The notes: generated from the sequence alone by a model not told the origin. 64,000 nt of DNA from Phallusia fumigata (GCA_008931825.1 QXVZ01009061.1:62001-126000), one strand, 5' to 3'. Shown: positions 24,801 to 37,004, counted from the stretch's first letter. Translations and numbers: made by a program.

Positions 24801-27800
24801 TACAAGTAAGCAAGGATGCAGATTATTTTTAAATGTTAACAACAATGGTTGTGTTACCATTTAAATCTTTGTTGTGTGTGATTTCATCAGTGGGAATGGA
24901 AGATGGCAGTGAATCAGGCTTGTCAAAAACAATTTTATTGCCAACTACAGTGGCGGTGGGAAGAGTTTCAATCATACCTTTATCAACCTACACATATTTA
25001 TAGATTAGAAACTTGACCAATCAAACAGGCAAGAAAGAAGCAATTTAAACAGCACCTTGTCCATCACAGTGTCTAGACAATGTTCACCTAGTGCAGTCTC
25101 ATATTTTGAGCTTAATCCCCAAATAAAATCATGATCGTCAATTAAAATTCTTTCCATGTGATAGCCACCCATAAGTCTTGTTATGGGAACATAGGCATGG
25201 TAGGCAATTTCTGGGCAAAATGCTTCCCTAATTTCATTCATAATAGCCTCCATATGTTGCTGTTGTTCCACAGATGTTTTGGAATCTTCTTTGGTAGATT
25301 TTCCGATATCCTTCTGGTGGTTTTAATGTAAAATATTGAGCATGTATCGCTTTGCATAGTTAATATTTTTAATACCATACCATGGAATCAACAAAAGAAT
25401 CATTGGGTTTTGAGCTGTTGATGCCAGCCATCTGCACAGCAACAGCGATTGAATCTACACTGGGTGCCAAAAAGCTGTTTACATCCAAATCATCAATCTA
25501 AAGCAGGAAGTACACACAACAAATGCCAAAAATTAAATTAAAAACTAAGTTTACAGTTTCACTCCCTATTGCTGTCATAGGCGTCGATTTTTTAGCAATT
25601 TTTTTCATGTTGGGTGGCGAAATGATTAAATCCGAGTGGTCTGACACATGATAAAATTACGTAACATTGGTTTATAGTGATATTATACTCTTTGTTATCG
25701 CTAATATTATCAGTGCAAAAGCAACAATGCAGGAAATTTCTGGGGTGGCAGCATAGAATTTTGATAATTGCTGCCACCCTAAAAATTTCCAGTGGGGTGG
25801 CCGCCACCCCTGCCACCCCGGGAATCGACATCCATGATTGCCATTTACGACAATATTTTTTACATACATACTATGAAGAACTAATGTAAGTAAGAGCAGA
25901 TGTATTGTAACATTTACAGCTTGACTTACAAACTGAATGAATGCCAAGCAGCCTGAATAAAAGTATGTTTTGTACAGAAGCAGTGGTGTTATATCAACTA
26001 CTGGGTCGCATCTATCGACTATCATATATATGTCAATGATTCCTGTGTATTGGAATGTGTTATGTTTGTAATACATACAAATTTATGTAATGATCTATAT
26101 TGATCATATGGCAGTTAAATAGCAGGACTTCACAAAACAACCACTAAGGCCTCATGCTCACTAAGTTGGTGAAAAACTTCATTTTCACTTATCACAGACA
26201 CTTTTCGTTTGGGATGTTTGCAAGCATGCAAAATGTTTTTTTGGGGGGGACTAGCAGGGTAACCACTGGGGCTATGGGGTAAAATAAAACAGATGGCACA
26301 ACAACATGATCATATCTACCCGCTGTGAAAGTTTTATCCAAATCCACCAACCTTTTCATGGCAAAATGACATGGACAAGCTCGGGGTAGAAACAAAAAAA
26401 AAACAGAGTGAAAACAATTCAGGAAGGGGACCCATAAATGTGTTTTATTTAAACTTTTACCTCAAACTGAGGTTCATCAGAAATCCTTTCCAAAGAGTCA
26501 CCTCCATGTTGATGTGTGGAAAATGTACTGAAGTAGATATGATGTAAAATGAAATTATACTATTTGTTATTTATTTAGGTAAATTACCTGAAAAAAGATT
26601 GTAGCAGTCCAGTAAGATGCTTTTGTGATTGATCTCGTCCAATTATAATTGCCAATGTAACAATCAAGTTGATGGTTTTTAGACACAATTGCTTTCGTTT
26701 ATTACCCCCACCAGGAAATCTGCAACAAATCAATACTTTTACTTTAAATTTATCTTCAACAAAAAGCATTTTTAGGCCATACTTTATTCGTTTCGATTGA
26801 AGTGTTCCTATTAAAGGCATAATAATTTCCTTTGAAAGTCTTGGCAATTGTCCAAGAATCAAGCTGCTGGATTGGTTCAACAGTAGATGAGCAAGCACAG
26901 TACAACTTGCCTCCAATGCAGCTAATGACCGAGAGGTAAACTGGGTGCCAGATATGGCAGTTGAAACCTGCACACACAAAAAATACATTTCTATTTTTTG
27001 TATTATTCAAGGTATTGAACATTTTAAAGTGGACAGAAATATTAGCACATATTAAGACTTACACTGTGAGAAATGTAAGGAATGTATTGCAAAGTAAATA
27101 AAGATGAACCATACATTGCAGCAGCAAACTTCAGGCAGTCTATTACTTGCAAGTGATTGTTTGATGAAACTCCTTAACAATTGAAAGACATAAACACAAA
27201 GTTTGGGTTATTTTGCATCAGAAGGTATTTGGACAATCACATACCTGAGTCCGCATAAAAGCATAAGGTTGCTACTCTCAATAAGTTGCGAATAACATAC
27301 TTTGATGTAAGGGTTGGTCCAAACTGTTTCATCATCCACTGAATGCTATCCATAACAATCTCTTAAAAACAATGCAACCCAATCAGCCAATATTTTGGCA
27401 ATTAAACACAGATGCAAATACCTAATTTCTTGTTCATTCTTACGAGACATTCGGAAATTTGTCGTGGAATGGTTTCCACAAATACTTTAAGACCAAACCT
27501 ATTGCACAGCTGGATGAGAAAAGACTTGTCATACAGCATGTCACAAACAGAGCAAAGATCATCAGCATTGTCTGTTTTGCTGCTATTCTGTATCAGCAAA
27601 TGATTAACATTGTCATACAGTCTGTTCACTGGTTTCAAATACCATTGACATGTTTCCTTCACACCTTTATAAAAGTAAAATGTCAAATAAAATTGCAGTA
27701 AACCTGTGCTGAAGGGAGACCAGGGAAACCAGTGTAAAATGCAGATAGATTTTAAACAAATTCCATTAACTAAGGTGCCCTTACTACAGACTTGAAAGGT

Positions 27801-30800
27801 AATTTCATGGCTCAAAGGACTGCCAGAACACTAGAATAATCATTTTATTAGGTAGGCCATGAGACAATTTCCTATGCCATAATCAGTAAATCTGCAATGT
27901 GTCTCATGTTGGGAATCCCTGCTCTCACTGGTCAATTTAATGTTCCTGCAGTACTTTTGCTATCAAAGGCAATTCAATTTTTAGTATTGCAGAAAGGTAA
28001 CCGGCAGTATTTGAAGTTGTACAGAAAACAACTTTTATGTACTTTACACAACACATCACTAACAGACACATAGGCCTTAAAGCCAATTAGTAAACACAGA
28101 AAACTGCATTTAATAACAACAGTTAAGAGAAAAACATGTTCAAAACCCCTCTAGCAAATATATCAGACAACAGAGTAAAGTTTTAGATTTACAAAAAAAT
28201 TCCATTACCAAAATGGAAAAAAAACATGTAAGGACCTACCTAGCTCCTGTGAAACTTTATCAAAAGTCGAAACAAAAAATATGGCAGCATTGGGAGCTGG
28301 AAAATCAAACATGGCTATAATATGTGGCATAAGAATCTCAAGGCCATCAGGGCAGTTATGTAGTTGAACAAGTAGACAAAAGAGGGATTGTTCAACTGTC
28401 ATGAAGTCATCATCCTTTAAAGGGGTCTGGTAGGTGTCTGTCACTGTCTGTACAAACAAAATAAGTTGCAACATTTCAAGAACAATATGATAGAAAAAGC
28501 GTAGTTTACCATCAGGAGTTCAAGGAAGTCATACAAATCACAAAAGTATCTGGGAGTAGAAAATATTTGCATTTCCTGATTAACCAGTTGGTCAATTGTA
28601 GGTGGTGCAAAATCATTTTTTGACATGGTAAAAATACGAGGAAGTACAGTGTGCTTTTGTCGAATTCCATTATTTGGGGGATCTTTAAATTCCGAAATAC
28701 TCTTGACAACACTGGGGGAATACAAACAACACAATATACTTTGAACATTCACAAAAATGTTCAAAACTTTACCTTTCCAAAGGCTCTGCACATTGTAACA
28801 AATGTGTCAAAGTGTGTCGCACATTCAATGGCAGAAGCACCTTGTTGGATTCAAAACAGAGAACAGCAGCCTCCAGCCTTTTGTCAAATTGGCCGCTCAT
28901 TGCATGTGGTTTTAACTGTGCAGCAAAGTACAACTCCATAATCAAGCAGAAGAATGTCATAACATTGTGATCCGAAACAAAATCCTCCTGGGTCGTGGAA
29001 GTGATATAATTGTGTTCAAGATCAATAACATCTCGTAAATTTGCTGATATTGTTGGTCTACAAAAATGAAAAACTATTTCTAAAAAGATGAGTGGACATT
29101 TAGTTTGGTTTAGTGTGGTGGTTCCCAACCTTTTTTGACTGGTCACCCCTTATAATAATTTAAAATATCTTGCAACCCGACCAACTTTTTTTTCTAAACA
29201 ACAAGATCGATCAAAATGCTTTTTGCAGTATATCATTTATTTGCATTTACTTTTGCTCCATGAGACGACTGGCTTTGCAACATCACGGCCTTAGCCTGAG
29301 GATTTCATTATTGATGACAACAAATACTATGACGTTACAATGACAATGCCTGCAGTTATGGGCAATGGGCACATAACCGCTGGTTTAGTGTATTAAATTT
29401 TCACTTACCTGTTGTTAACAGAAAGCCTAAAACTTAGAAGTTTTTCCAGTTGGTCAAGATTTGTGAAAGGGTTGTATCCATTGGGTAGTACTATTGTGTT
29501 TGTCTCTGTGGTCTCAGTAACATTCCTGCTTCCAGCTTCAATACCAGTCCCAACCTCTGGGTCAGAAGTCTGCATTTCAGTTATCATTATTGTGCTTTAC
29601 AAACATGTTCACTAAAAGTCAGAACCTGTGTATGAAGACTCATAAACACCAAATTTTGGCACAATGGTTGGATAAGTATAAAACAAAAATTGAAAAAGAG
29701 TTAAATAGAGTTTCAGACAACAGCTACAAACTGCTTGGTGGTCAACATAATAGAAGTAAAAATTCCAAAATTTAACAACATTTTTGTTTTACCTCGGTTC
29801 GCACTTCATGGTCTTGTACACACTTTAATAATCCTATGTCAGGCTCATTGTTTTGAGTAGTATCCTGCATAAAGAGTGTAAGCTTAGATATTAGAGTAAA
29901 GCCATCAAGACTTGTTCAGTGACTTACATTTAAATAGGGTTGAAGATGGCATCCATTTTTTGTAGGATGGGGGCTTTGGAAAAGTTGTATAATTCCCTGT
30001 TTTAACCGATGTTGATGTTGATCAACCAACTGACGACAAACATTCAACTCTTTAATGGCAGCTTTGCCAGACAATTTATGACCAAATGTTATGTCAATCC
30101 AAAGGTGCAAATTTTTTGAGACATAATCACTCTCAAGCATGTTCCTGAAAAACAATAACAAATAAATAGAACATTATAAAAGCAAAAAAACAATTATGAT
30201 TTGTGTAGCCAAATTACGGCACTCCAGCTTGTTGTGAGTATCAGGCTGAAAAGCCATGCCTCATATGTCATCTGTTCGATGCCACAACTGGGACTGCAGT
30301 TTATGAGGCATGGCTTTTCAGCCTGATACTCACAACAAACTGGAGTGCCGTAATTTGGTTACACTAGCCTAAATGGCCAATGTCCTGTCACCAGCTGCAC
30401 TGATGAGACCCTATAGGTTAAAACAGTGTGAACTGTCTGCAGCTCACAAATAAAACAATCATCAATCACTTTAAATGACCTAACACCTACTTGAAAAAAG
30501 ATCCTAAAAAAATGTAAAAGATTAAGGTTTTTGAAATGCCAGTGAACCCATATTTAACTAGAGAGGTGGCGTTCTCCATATTTTCATTCCACATACACTA
30601 CCACCCCAAATTGATGTTTTCCACATGTATCAATTCCTTTATTATGTTGGATATATATTCAATATCCGCANTTGGTTACACTAGCCTAAATGGCCAATGT
30701 CCTGTCACCAGCTGCACTGATGAGACCCTACAGGTTAAAACAGTGTGAACTGTCTGCAGCTCACAAATAAAACAATCATCAATCACTTTAAATGACCTAA

Positions 30801-33800
30801 CACCTACTTGAAAAAAGATCCTAAAAAAATGTAAAAGATTAAGGTTTTTGAAATGCCAGTGAACCCATATTTAACTAGAGAGGTGGCGTTCTCCATCCCC
30901 CCCTTCCACATACACTACCACCCCAAATTGATGTTTTCCACATGTATCAATTCCTTTATTATGTTGGATATATATTCAATATCCGCATTACATTGGGTCC
31001 CAAATTCCCTTGGCATTTTATGACATGATTGTTTTTGCTAGCATAAACATATGGGTCCCCACACACATGCAGTTTCTGAATAGTAGTGACCTTTTAGGAT
31101 GTGATCAGTTTAAAAATTGGTGGGAAATTTAAAAAAAGGTAAAGATTCCACTTATATTCTAACCAAATCATTTCTTACATTATGCCAATTGCAATCTCAC
31201 TGTAAACAGCACAATTCAACCCCACAGCCCCACTAACCAATAGTTTGACCCACAGTGACCATTAGCAGAGCCGCAACAAACTCTTAACCAATCTCTTTAG
31301 CGCAGTTTCTGTAATGCGCTACAAATTCAACAACAACAACAACATTATGCTTCTTGACCAACTAACCATGCACTTACTTGGTTTTGAACAATAGAGTAAA
31401 ACTGTAAATGAAAGCAAAGTTATTGTAATATATGACCTTTACAACATTAATTAGCAGACGCGGTTCGGTTTACGCTACGCAATCACCTAAACCAGTGACG
31501 TAATATAAACAGCCGAGCTTTGTCTGTCATAAAACAAGACAATTAAAATGAAACGCCTGCCTTGTCACACACTATAAATGCCTGTTTATGTTTGAAGTAG
31601 CAGCATGTGACCAACCACTAAGTATTGCACCACTTGAGTCGTAAAATCGTCAATCACTCCCTCGCGTCAGGTTGTTTTGCATTTGGATATACACGTATTT
31701 GTGGCTGCAAGGGTAAATACCTGACCAATCAGGCTAAAATTTTAAACAACCTATGCATCCTACATATCTATGTCCTAAATTTCAATACATTTGGACTAGT
31801 ATGTCTGAAGTAAAGGGCATGTAAACAAAAAAATAAATATTTGGGGTTAAAAAGGTAAAAGAATAGTGAATCCAAATTAAATTCACAAAAAACTTTAAAA
31901 TACTTTGCATTGTATCAACTGTCAAAATAGAAAACTTCTATGTGACTTACCGTGTTAAATATAGCTGTTTTAAAAATTTTACGTTTTGGGGGCCTGTGGG
32001 TGAACCTATGGGTTAACAGTGGTAAAAAGTTGTCAGTGCACAACTTCAGATACCCATCTATCATGTGTGAAAATACAAAGAAATTTGAACACCTCTTTCT
32101 GGACCAAAACATGGGAACACACTTGTGTAAGAAAAAAACGGAATTTTGGGGGTTAAAAAGGTAAAAAATGAGTGAATCGAAACAAAAGTCACAAAATACA
32201 TTACAATACATTGCATTGTACCAGCTATCAAAATAGAAAACTTCTAGGTAATTTACTTTGTTAAATATTGTCATTTTAAAAATTTTACATTTTGGGGGCC
32301 TGTGGGTGAAAATTTTGGGGGCCTGTGGGCTAGTGAGTATGGTCATAGTTGTGCAATATGTTTTGGTTGACCCCATAGCCCCAGTGGTTTTTCTGTGCAA
32401 ACATGGTGCAATTAAATGGAAAAAAAGAGATTATAGTTGGATGTTGTTGGAGCTATCACTAGCTTTTTCATCATGTAAAACACACAACACAAAGATGCAC
32501 ATAAATAAAAACATCACCTATCAAACAGCAACAGGTGGGTTTGAAGTCTAGCCCACTTTACTTTCAAAGCTAGGAGTTTTATGCCATTAAATGCAATCTT
32601 ATATTTAAGGGTCTTTGCTGCTTTAACCATAAAAGTGAGCAGCAGTCACTAGCTTAGCGACCCAAGGCTATAGTGGCTGACATACAACCCCCTCCAGGAG
32701 TCAAGATTTTAAACTTTTTTGTATTGGATGATATTTTCATACACTATACTTTGGGTCATTGTGCTTTGTTTTTTATTTCACTCTATTGCTCCAGCCATTA
32801 CTCCACTAGCCCCCTAAAGACCGTTGCCCTACATGTATCTGTCAAAATGCAAAATCCAAAATCCACAACTGTACATGTGTGGGGTTTCTATCAGCAGAAA
32901 CAATCATGTCACCCATGTTTTCTATCAGCAGAAACAATCATGTCAAAAAAAGGGAAATCTGGGACCCAATGTAAACTAATGCAGTGGATACCTTGGAAAT
33001 TCAGTTGAGGTGTACATGAAAGCCCTCTAGTTTAATCCAACTTTTCTTTCTGTCCAACCTCAAGATAAACAGTATTTCTGTTTGTTTAATACTTACATGT
33101 GCATGGCAACGAACTCCTCAGGGGACTTGCACCATTCTGGGCATCCCAAATCAGCCATGTCTTCATGCATGGAATAAAAAACAGCAGGGTCAGTGTAAAA
33201 TTCTGGAATACACTCATCAGGAGACCATTCTTGCATCCTCTGAATACTGGCCGGATACTCATTTGGCTCCCAGTATGATCTGGCATACAAATTTGTTTAA
33301 AAAACAGAAATTTTGGGCTGATACTAGTTATTAGTAGTTCTAAAATTTTTTTTCATTTTGAGGTGCAAAGAAGCTCTTACAATAATCAACTTCCCTGAAA
33401 TATAGTGTTAAAAAGGTTCACACAAACTTTGGGATTTTGCAATGCTTCTAGCAAAATCGACTCTGCAGAAAGAACTTCATTGCCCGATGGTTGAGAAGCA
33501 CAGGTTTAATTGCGTAAAGTATAATAGGCTAACAAAAAATGCAGAAAGCTGCCAGACAAACAAATAACTTTCCAAGTATTAAAAATCAGCAACTTCATCT
33601 TTAAACATGATTTGTTGCATTATGCGCAAAATACAATGCAAGTCAAGTCAAATTTATTTACTTTGTCACTTTATCAAATTTGTCATTGTTGAATGGTTTT
33701 GTGAAACAGCAGCCTTCACTAATGATTGGCTGTTTTGCATGCAATGGTGCTATGGGCGGGACAATGCTGAGTATTACCAGACGGCCAAAAGGTGCAGGTA

Positions 33801-35636
33801 AAATACAGTCAAAATAAACAACTTCTAAATTGTTCTCTGATCAGCTGTCGTATATACGATGTGTAAAAATGCTGAATGTTGGTGCCAGATGATTTGTTCT
33901 ATTGCTAATACCTTTAGCTGCTCATGTACTGGAACTATTTTATCATTTTATTTCTATACTGAATGTAATACTTGTTTTACTAAAGTCAAGTTTATCAGTA
34001 CTAACCTGACAAATTTTTGCAAAACTTCTCTTGGCATTTGACGAGCTAAATATGCATAGTAAGTGATATCCGACAGCATATCTGGAATATGATGGGGTAC
34101 ATGAATTTTAGTAGACATTGAGTCAGAATTTTGTGCCATTTCGTATTGAAGATTTAGTTGGTCATCTCCCTTGTTCAACCTAAAGCAAAAATGTTGGGCT
34201 ACTGGGCTTGGGATAAATGCATTTTTTTTCATCTACCTATATTTTGACTTTGATAAATCTCTCCAACCACCATTGTATGATGATAAATCTGACACCCATG
34301 GAAGTATAGGATGGTGATGAGGATCTCCAAATCTTCGACCTTTAAACAACCAATGATTCAAACGAATATTGTGTTATCATTAAAAAAATAATGATTTAAA
34401 GCAATGATTCAAAAGAATACATTGAAACAACCTTACCTGCCAGCTTGTTGAGATACATTAGGTATTCATAGTTAGAAATTTGACCACAAACCTGCAAATG
34501 GTAACTGTATCACTCACAAAAAACTAAGTCATAAAAAATTACAAAATCAGGATTCTGGATATAACTTATGCAATTCCAACATTTAAAAACTGGGTTATCC
34601 AAACTATAAAAAATAAAACTAATGGGTTTTCCACTGATTGCCATTGCAATCAAATGGAAACATTTTTTTATCAAGGGACTTGGATAAACAAATCCCTTCC
34701 AAAAACCAAACTAATGATTATCTCCACCATAACTACCAGTATCTACAAATAGTCTTTACTCACCCATTTTTCCATTTTTTTGCTGATTCCGTCGCCAACA
34801 TTTTGCTTAGCATCAGTTAAAACATTATGTTCAATATCCTTTGTGTTTGAATTGACACATGGGACAGTTAATGATGATTTGATGTTGTAAAAATCAACTT
34901 GAATCCAATGCCTTGTGTCCAAATGTATGTTATCCCAAGTCACTGACTTCAATTCTAAAAGTGGAAAATGCTGGCTTGCATAACTCATCATTTGTAAAAC
35001 TTGGTAAAGAAGAAACAAAAGCTTGGTTGGGGATTGGGAAAGAAGTGCTGGACTGTACAACAAGGCATCTTGGACACTGTAATCGATGTATGGCTTTATG
35101 ATGTAGCAATTTTCATTCCTGCAACATGTGGTTATCACTGGTAATATGTTGACATGAAAAACCTCCACATATTGTTGTGATTCTGCCCATTTAGGCTGAT
35201 GTAAATCTCCTACAAGCCTGGACGATGTTTTATTTACTTCACATGCAGTATATGCATTCTTACATGCCAAATGCATTTTCTTCCACATTAGTCTCAAGTT
35301 TTTTCCACAAAGTGATTTAAAGAATGACAAAAAACACTTTGTTTCTAGTGAACCTTCATTGTATGCTCTATCCATGAAAACATGTTTGAGAAGAGACATG
35401 TCACAGGTTGATATCAAAACTTTTAAAAAATCATCTGGAAGATTTGTGGTTGAATGATGTAGCAGAGCTTTAATTTGAAGAGAGGTATAGTTTTGTAAAT
35501 TGTCACAAGGCACAACTTCATCATACTCAGCAATATTTACCAACCACTGGTATGACACAAGCGCAGCAACTTCATTGCTGGAAATGGGATGCAACAGTTT
35601 CTGGTCCAGTTGAAGATCTGCAGACAGAACATCCAT
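21854..35636 (-). CDS. WDR81: WDR81, BEACH and WD40 domain protein, 26 exons
   Basis: WDR81 works with WDR91 in endosome maturation and also in aggregate autophagy. Exons: 35636-34764, 34491-34437, 34339-34237, 34179-34006, 33279-33097, 30144-29928, 29864-29793, 29569-29409, 29057-28773, 28711-28510, 28447-28240, 27664-27422, 27361-27245, 27172-27063, 26967-26783, 26719-26588, 26527-26461, 25497-25381, 25313-25056, 24987-24858, 24741-24606, 24534-24309, 23725-23547, 23473-23293, 23230-23074, 22041-21854. The model gives 1652 residues (human 1941), with all phases consistent. Residues 1-290 form the divergent kinase-like N-terminus. The BEACH domain follows, with [38 protein letters not shown] and [15 protein letters not shown]40 repeats fill about 1300-1652, from [12 protein letters not shown] to [16 protein letters not shown] and IRLLA. 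An in-frame TGA lies upstream of the chosen ATG. Extra small exons within the 25.5-26.5 kb intron cannot be excluded. Confidence 0.95.
22140..22900. repeat. Interspersed repeat fragments in the last WDR81 intron
   Basis: This 1 kb intron (22042-23073) carries diverged pieces of the common family: CACAACGGCCCAATC, ATACACCACAATC, GGGGCCAGTTCATCAATCAATG and GCGTTCCCTTTATGTAGAACCCATA. Boundaries are not clear. Confidence 0.4.
23900..24245. mobile_element. Possible pogo/Tigger-like remnant in WDR81 intron
   Basis: The right end reads, on the minus strand, TACAGTAAACTTTGGCTAAT, and an internal segment reads AACTTCGGTTAATCCAGATT in the opposite sense. Both resemble pogo-family terminal repeats next to a TA target. 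The left boundary is not found and there is no transposase frame, so this is a weak call. Confidence 0.35.
25576..25836. mobile_element. Small palindromic MITE in WDR81 intron
   Basis: The ends CATAGGCGTCGATT and the complement CATGGATGTCGATT form imperfect terminal inverted repeats. ATTGC flanks on both sides, possibly a 5-bp target duplication. Inside, 25733-25791 folds into a hairpin (GGAAATTTCTGGGGTGGCAG arm), followed by GGGGTGGCCGCCACCCC, a perfect short palindrome. There is no coding capacity. Confidence 0.6.
26215..26440 (+). repeat. Interspersed element fragment in WDR81 intron
   Basis: The fragment holds GGGGGACTAGCAGGGTAACCACTGGGGCTATGGGG, then ATCTACCCGCTGTGAAAGTTTTATCCAAATC, and ends ACAGAGTGAAAACAAT and GGGGACCCATAAATG. 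These are the conserved right-hand parts of the common family. Confidence 0.55.
29116..29382. mobile_element. hAT-like MITE (267 bp) in a WDR81 intron
   Basis: The left end TGGTGGTTCCCAACCTTTTTTG resembles the CAGTGGTTCCCAACC terminus of Charlie-type hAT elements, and the right end is the complement of CAGCGGTTATGTGCC. Identical 8-bp copies of GTTTAGTG flank it at 29108-29115 and 29383-29390. No transposase is present. It sits in the intron between exons 29409-29569 and 28773-29057. Confidence 0.85.
30202..30365. repeat. Near-perfect palindrome, 64-bp arms
   Basis: The arms 30202-30265 and 30302-30365 are reverse complements with about three mismatches around a 36-bp loop. The sequence lies in the 2.95 kb WDR81 intron. 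It could be a foldback transposon or a hairpin-forming transcript; there are no coding frames. Confidence 0.85.
30355..30987. repeat. 316-bp direct duplication joined by an N
   Basis: The sequence from 30355 to 30670 is repeated from 30672 to 30987. The copies are nearly identical, differing at a C/T and in the segment after GTTCTCCAT (ATTTTCATTCC against a C-run). A single N at 30671 marks the join. Confidence 0.85.
30872..31370 (-). repeat. CTAG-ended interspersed element, copy A
   Basis: On the minus strand the copy runs from a GTTGTTGTTGTTGAATTTGTAGCGCATT block (near 31350) through CACTGTGGGTCAAACTATTGG and TGGGGACCCATATGTTTATGC to GGAGAACGCCACCTCTCTAG followed by T at about 30872. It matches the plus-strand element at 38526-39373 in order and content. 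The duplicated 30555-30670 stretch repeats the terminus. Confidence 0.7.
31795..32400 (+). repeat. Two tandem GGGGGCCTGTGGG-type repeat copies, WDR81 intron
   Basis: Two diverged copies, beginning near 31840 and 32145, share TTTGGGG(G)TTAAAAAGGTAAAA, ATAGAAAACTTCTA and TTTTAAAAATTTTACRTTTTGGGGGCCTGTGGGTGAA. The second is followed by a short direct repeat of AATTTTGGGGGCCTGTGGG. The first lacks the usual GGGGACCCATAA end. Confidence 0.6.
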
Positions 35637-35707
35637 AGTACAGATATAATCTTCTGTCAATTTTCACTTAAAACACAATTTCCGAATGTGGTGGTTCATG
35701 ACAACGT

Positions 35708-35713
35708 TTTATT
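35708..35713 (-). promoter_or_regulatory. Poly(A) signal for the TP53I3-like gene
   Basis: A minus-strand AATAAA lies 170 bp past the stop codon and just 72 bp before the WDR81 start, so the downstream gene's promoter would overlap this 3' end. Confidence 0.4.
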
Positions 35714-35882
35714 ACTTTTCTGCATTACAAATTGTTATTTGTTGTGGTCATGTCCATTAATTTGACAATGTCACAAAAAACATTAATTAAGGCCATATTT
35801 CAAAAATCAAATTAAAAACACTATAGCAAATACATAGCACTCAAAAACAATCAAAACATTTAAAATCCACAAAGAACAAGAT

Positions 35883-37004
35883 TTAAAGTTCTGATTTAGA
35901 TTTTTTATCATCATGCAGTTTAAGAATAATTTTGCCCTTATTTTGATTAGAAGCCATATATTGATGAGCTTCAACCACATCTTCAAAGTTCATAACCCTG
36001 TCAATGACAGGCTTTAACTGCACCATTTCTTTACCAGAAGAAAAATATGGCAATGCTTGCTTTGTAAACTCGTTGATTAGTTCCGTTTTGTACTTATCAC
36101 TGCGGGATTTTAAAGTTGTGCCCAAAATTGAAATTCTTTTAGCAAGTACTTGAGACAACAAAGGACCATCAATGCTGCCACCCCCCAAAAGGCCATATAC
36201 AACCCACCTGCCCTCAAGGGCAAGGCTTTTTATGTTTTGCTTCCAAAAGGAACTACCAACACAGTCTAACACAAGGTTTACTCCCTTTCCATTGGTTGCT
36301 TTGAGTACTTTGTCTGCAAATTCTCCTTCTTTATAATTAAATCCCTCAAGGGCACCAAGTGATTTTGCAATGTTAATTTTCTCCTCTGTGCCAGCAGTGA
36401 CAATAACTGTTGCTTGCGACAGTTTGGCAAGTTGAACTGCAGCTGTGCCAACACCACTTCCACCTCCATGAACAAGAACAGTTTCACCAGGATCAACTTT
36501 TCCAATAAAGTGCAAAAGTTGGAAAGCAGTCAGCCAAACTTCAGGAATTGCTGCAGCATCTTGCAGGTTTAGCAAGGAAGGGACAGGCATTACATGATCT
36601 TCATTAACAGTCACAAATTCTGAATACCCACCTCCTGGTAAAAGAGCCATTACTTTATCTCCTATATTCCATTTTGTTGAGTTGCTTCCAGTCGCCTCAA
36701 CAACACCAGAAACTTCAAGTCCAAGAGTTTGTGGAGTTTTTAGGCCAGGATACTTTCCCTCACGAATCAGCAAGTCCGCTCGGTTTAAGGCTGTTGCAGC
36801 AGTTTTTATTAACACTTCATTTGAAAGTGGTTGAGGTAGTTCAGCGACATTTTCCACATACAATTCATCAGCCCCACCAAACTTCTTTTGCTTTACCACC
36901 TTCATTGTTGAAACAGACACAATTGCTCGATGTAAATGAACTGTGAAAATTAATCTAAGTGGAAAACTAAACAATGGAACAGTTGCTCTGTTGCAAATGA
37001 ACAT
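35883..37004 (-). CDS. TP53I3: Quinone oxidoreductase, TP53I3/PIG3-like
   Basis: This is an intronless gene for a zinc-independent medium-chain dehydrogenase/reductase that reduces quinones with NADPH. The frame from the first ATG is 373 residues. The family core begins at residue 34 (MKVVKQKKFGGADEL), so the first 33 residues are an extension with Arg and hydrophobic residues and no acidic ones, which could direct the protein to mitochondria. The nucleotide-binding turn is HGGGSGVGTAAVQLAK at about 179-194. The N-terminal catalytic domain has NRADLLIREGKYPG, the PIG3-type motif. The C-terminus ends in a short Lys/Ser tail. The stop is 246 bp from the WDR81 start, same strand. Human TP53I3 is 332 residues; a start at M34 would give 340. 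Confidence 0.9.
   Translation of the reverse strand: MFICNRATVPLFSFPLRLIFTVHLHRAIVSVSTMKVVKQKKFGGADELYVENVAELPQPLSNEVLIKTAATALNRADLLIREGKYPGLKTPQTLGLEVSGVVEATGSNSTKWNIGDKVMALLPGGGYSEFVTVNEDHVMPVPSLLNLQDAAAIPEVWLTAFQLLHFIGKVDPGETVLVHGGGSGVGTAAVQLAKLSQATVIVTAGTEEKINIAKSLGALEGFNYKEGEFADKVLKATNGKGVNLVLDCVGSSFWKQNIKSLALEGRWVVYGLLGGGSIDGPLLSQVLAKRISILGTTLKSRSDKYKTELINEFTKQALPYFSSGKEMVQLKPVIDRVMNFEDVVEAHQYMASNQNKGKIILKLHDDKKSKSEL

Noticed and set aside
26584-27022. Alternative overlapping frames in the WDR81 region
   Set aside because: Only the frame matching WDR81 keeps consistent phases; the rest are shadows.
35637-35660. Earlier start for WDR81
   Set aside because: That frame begins with TTG and has a TGA just upstream; the first in-frame ATG is at 35636.
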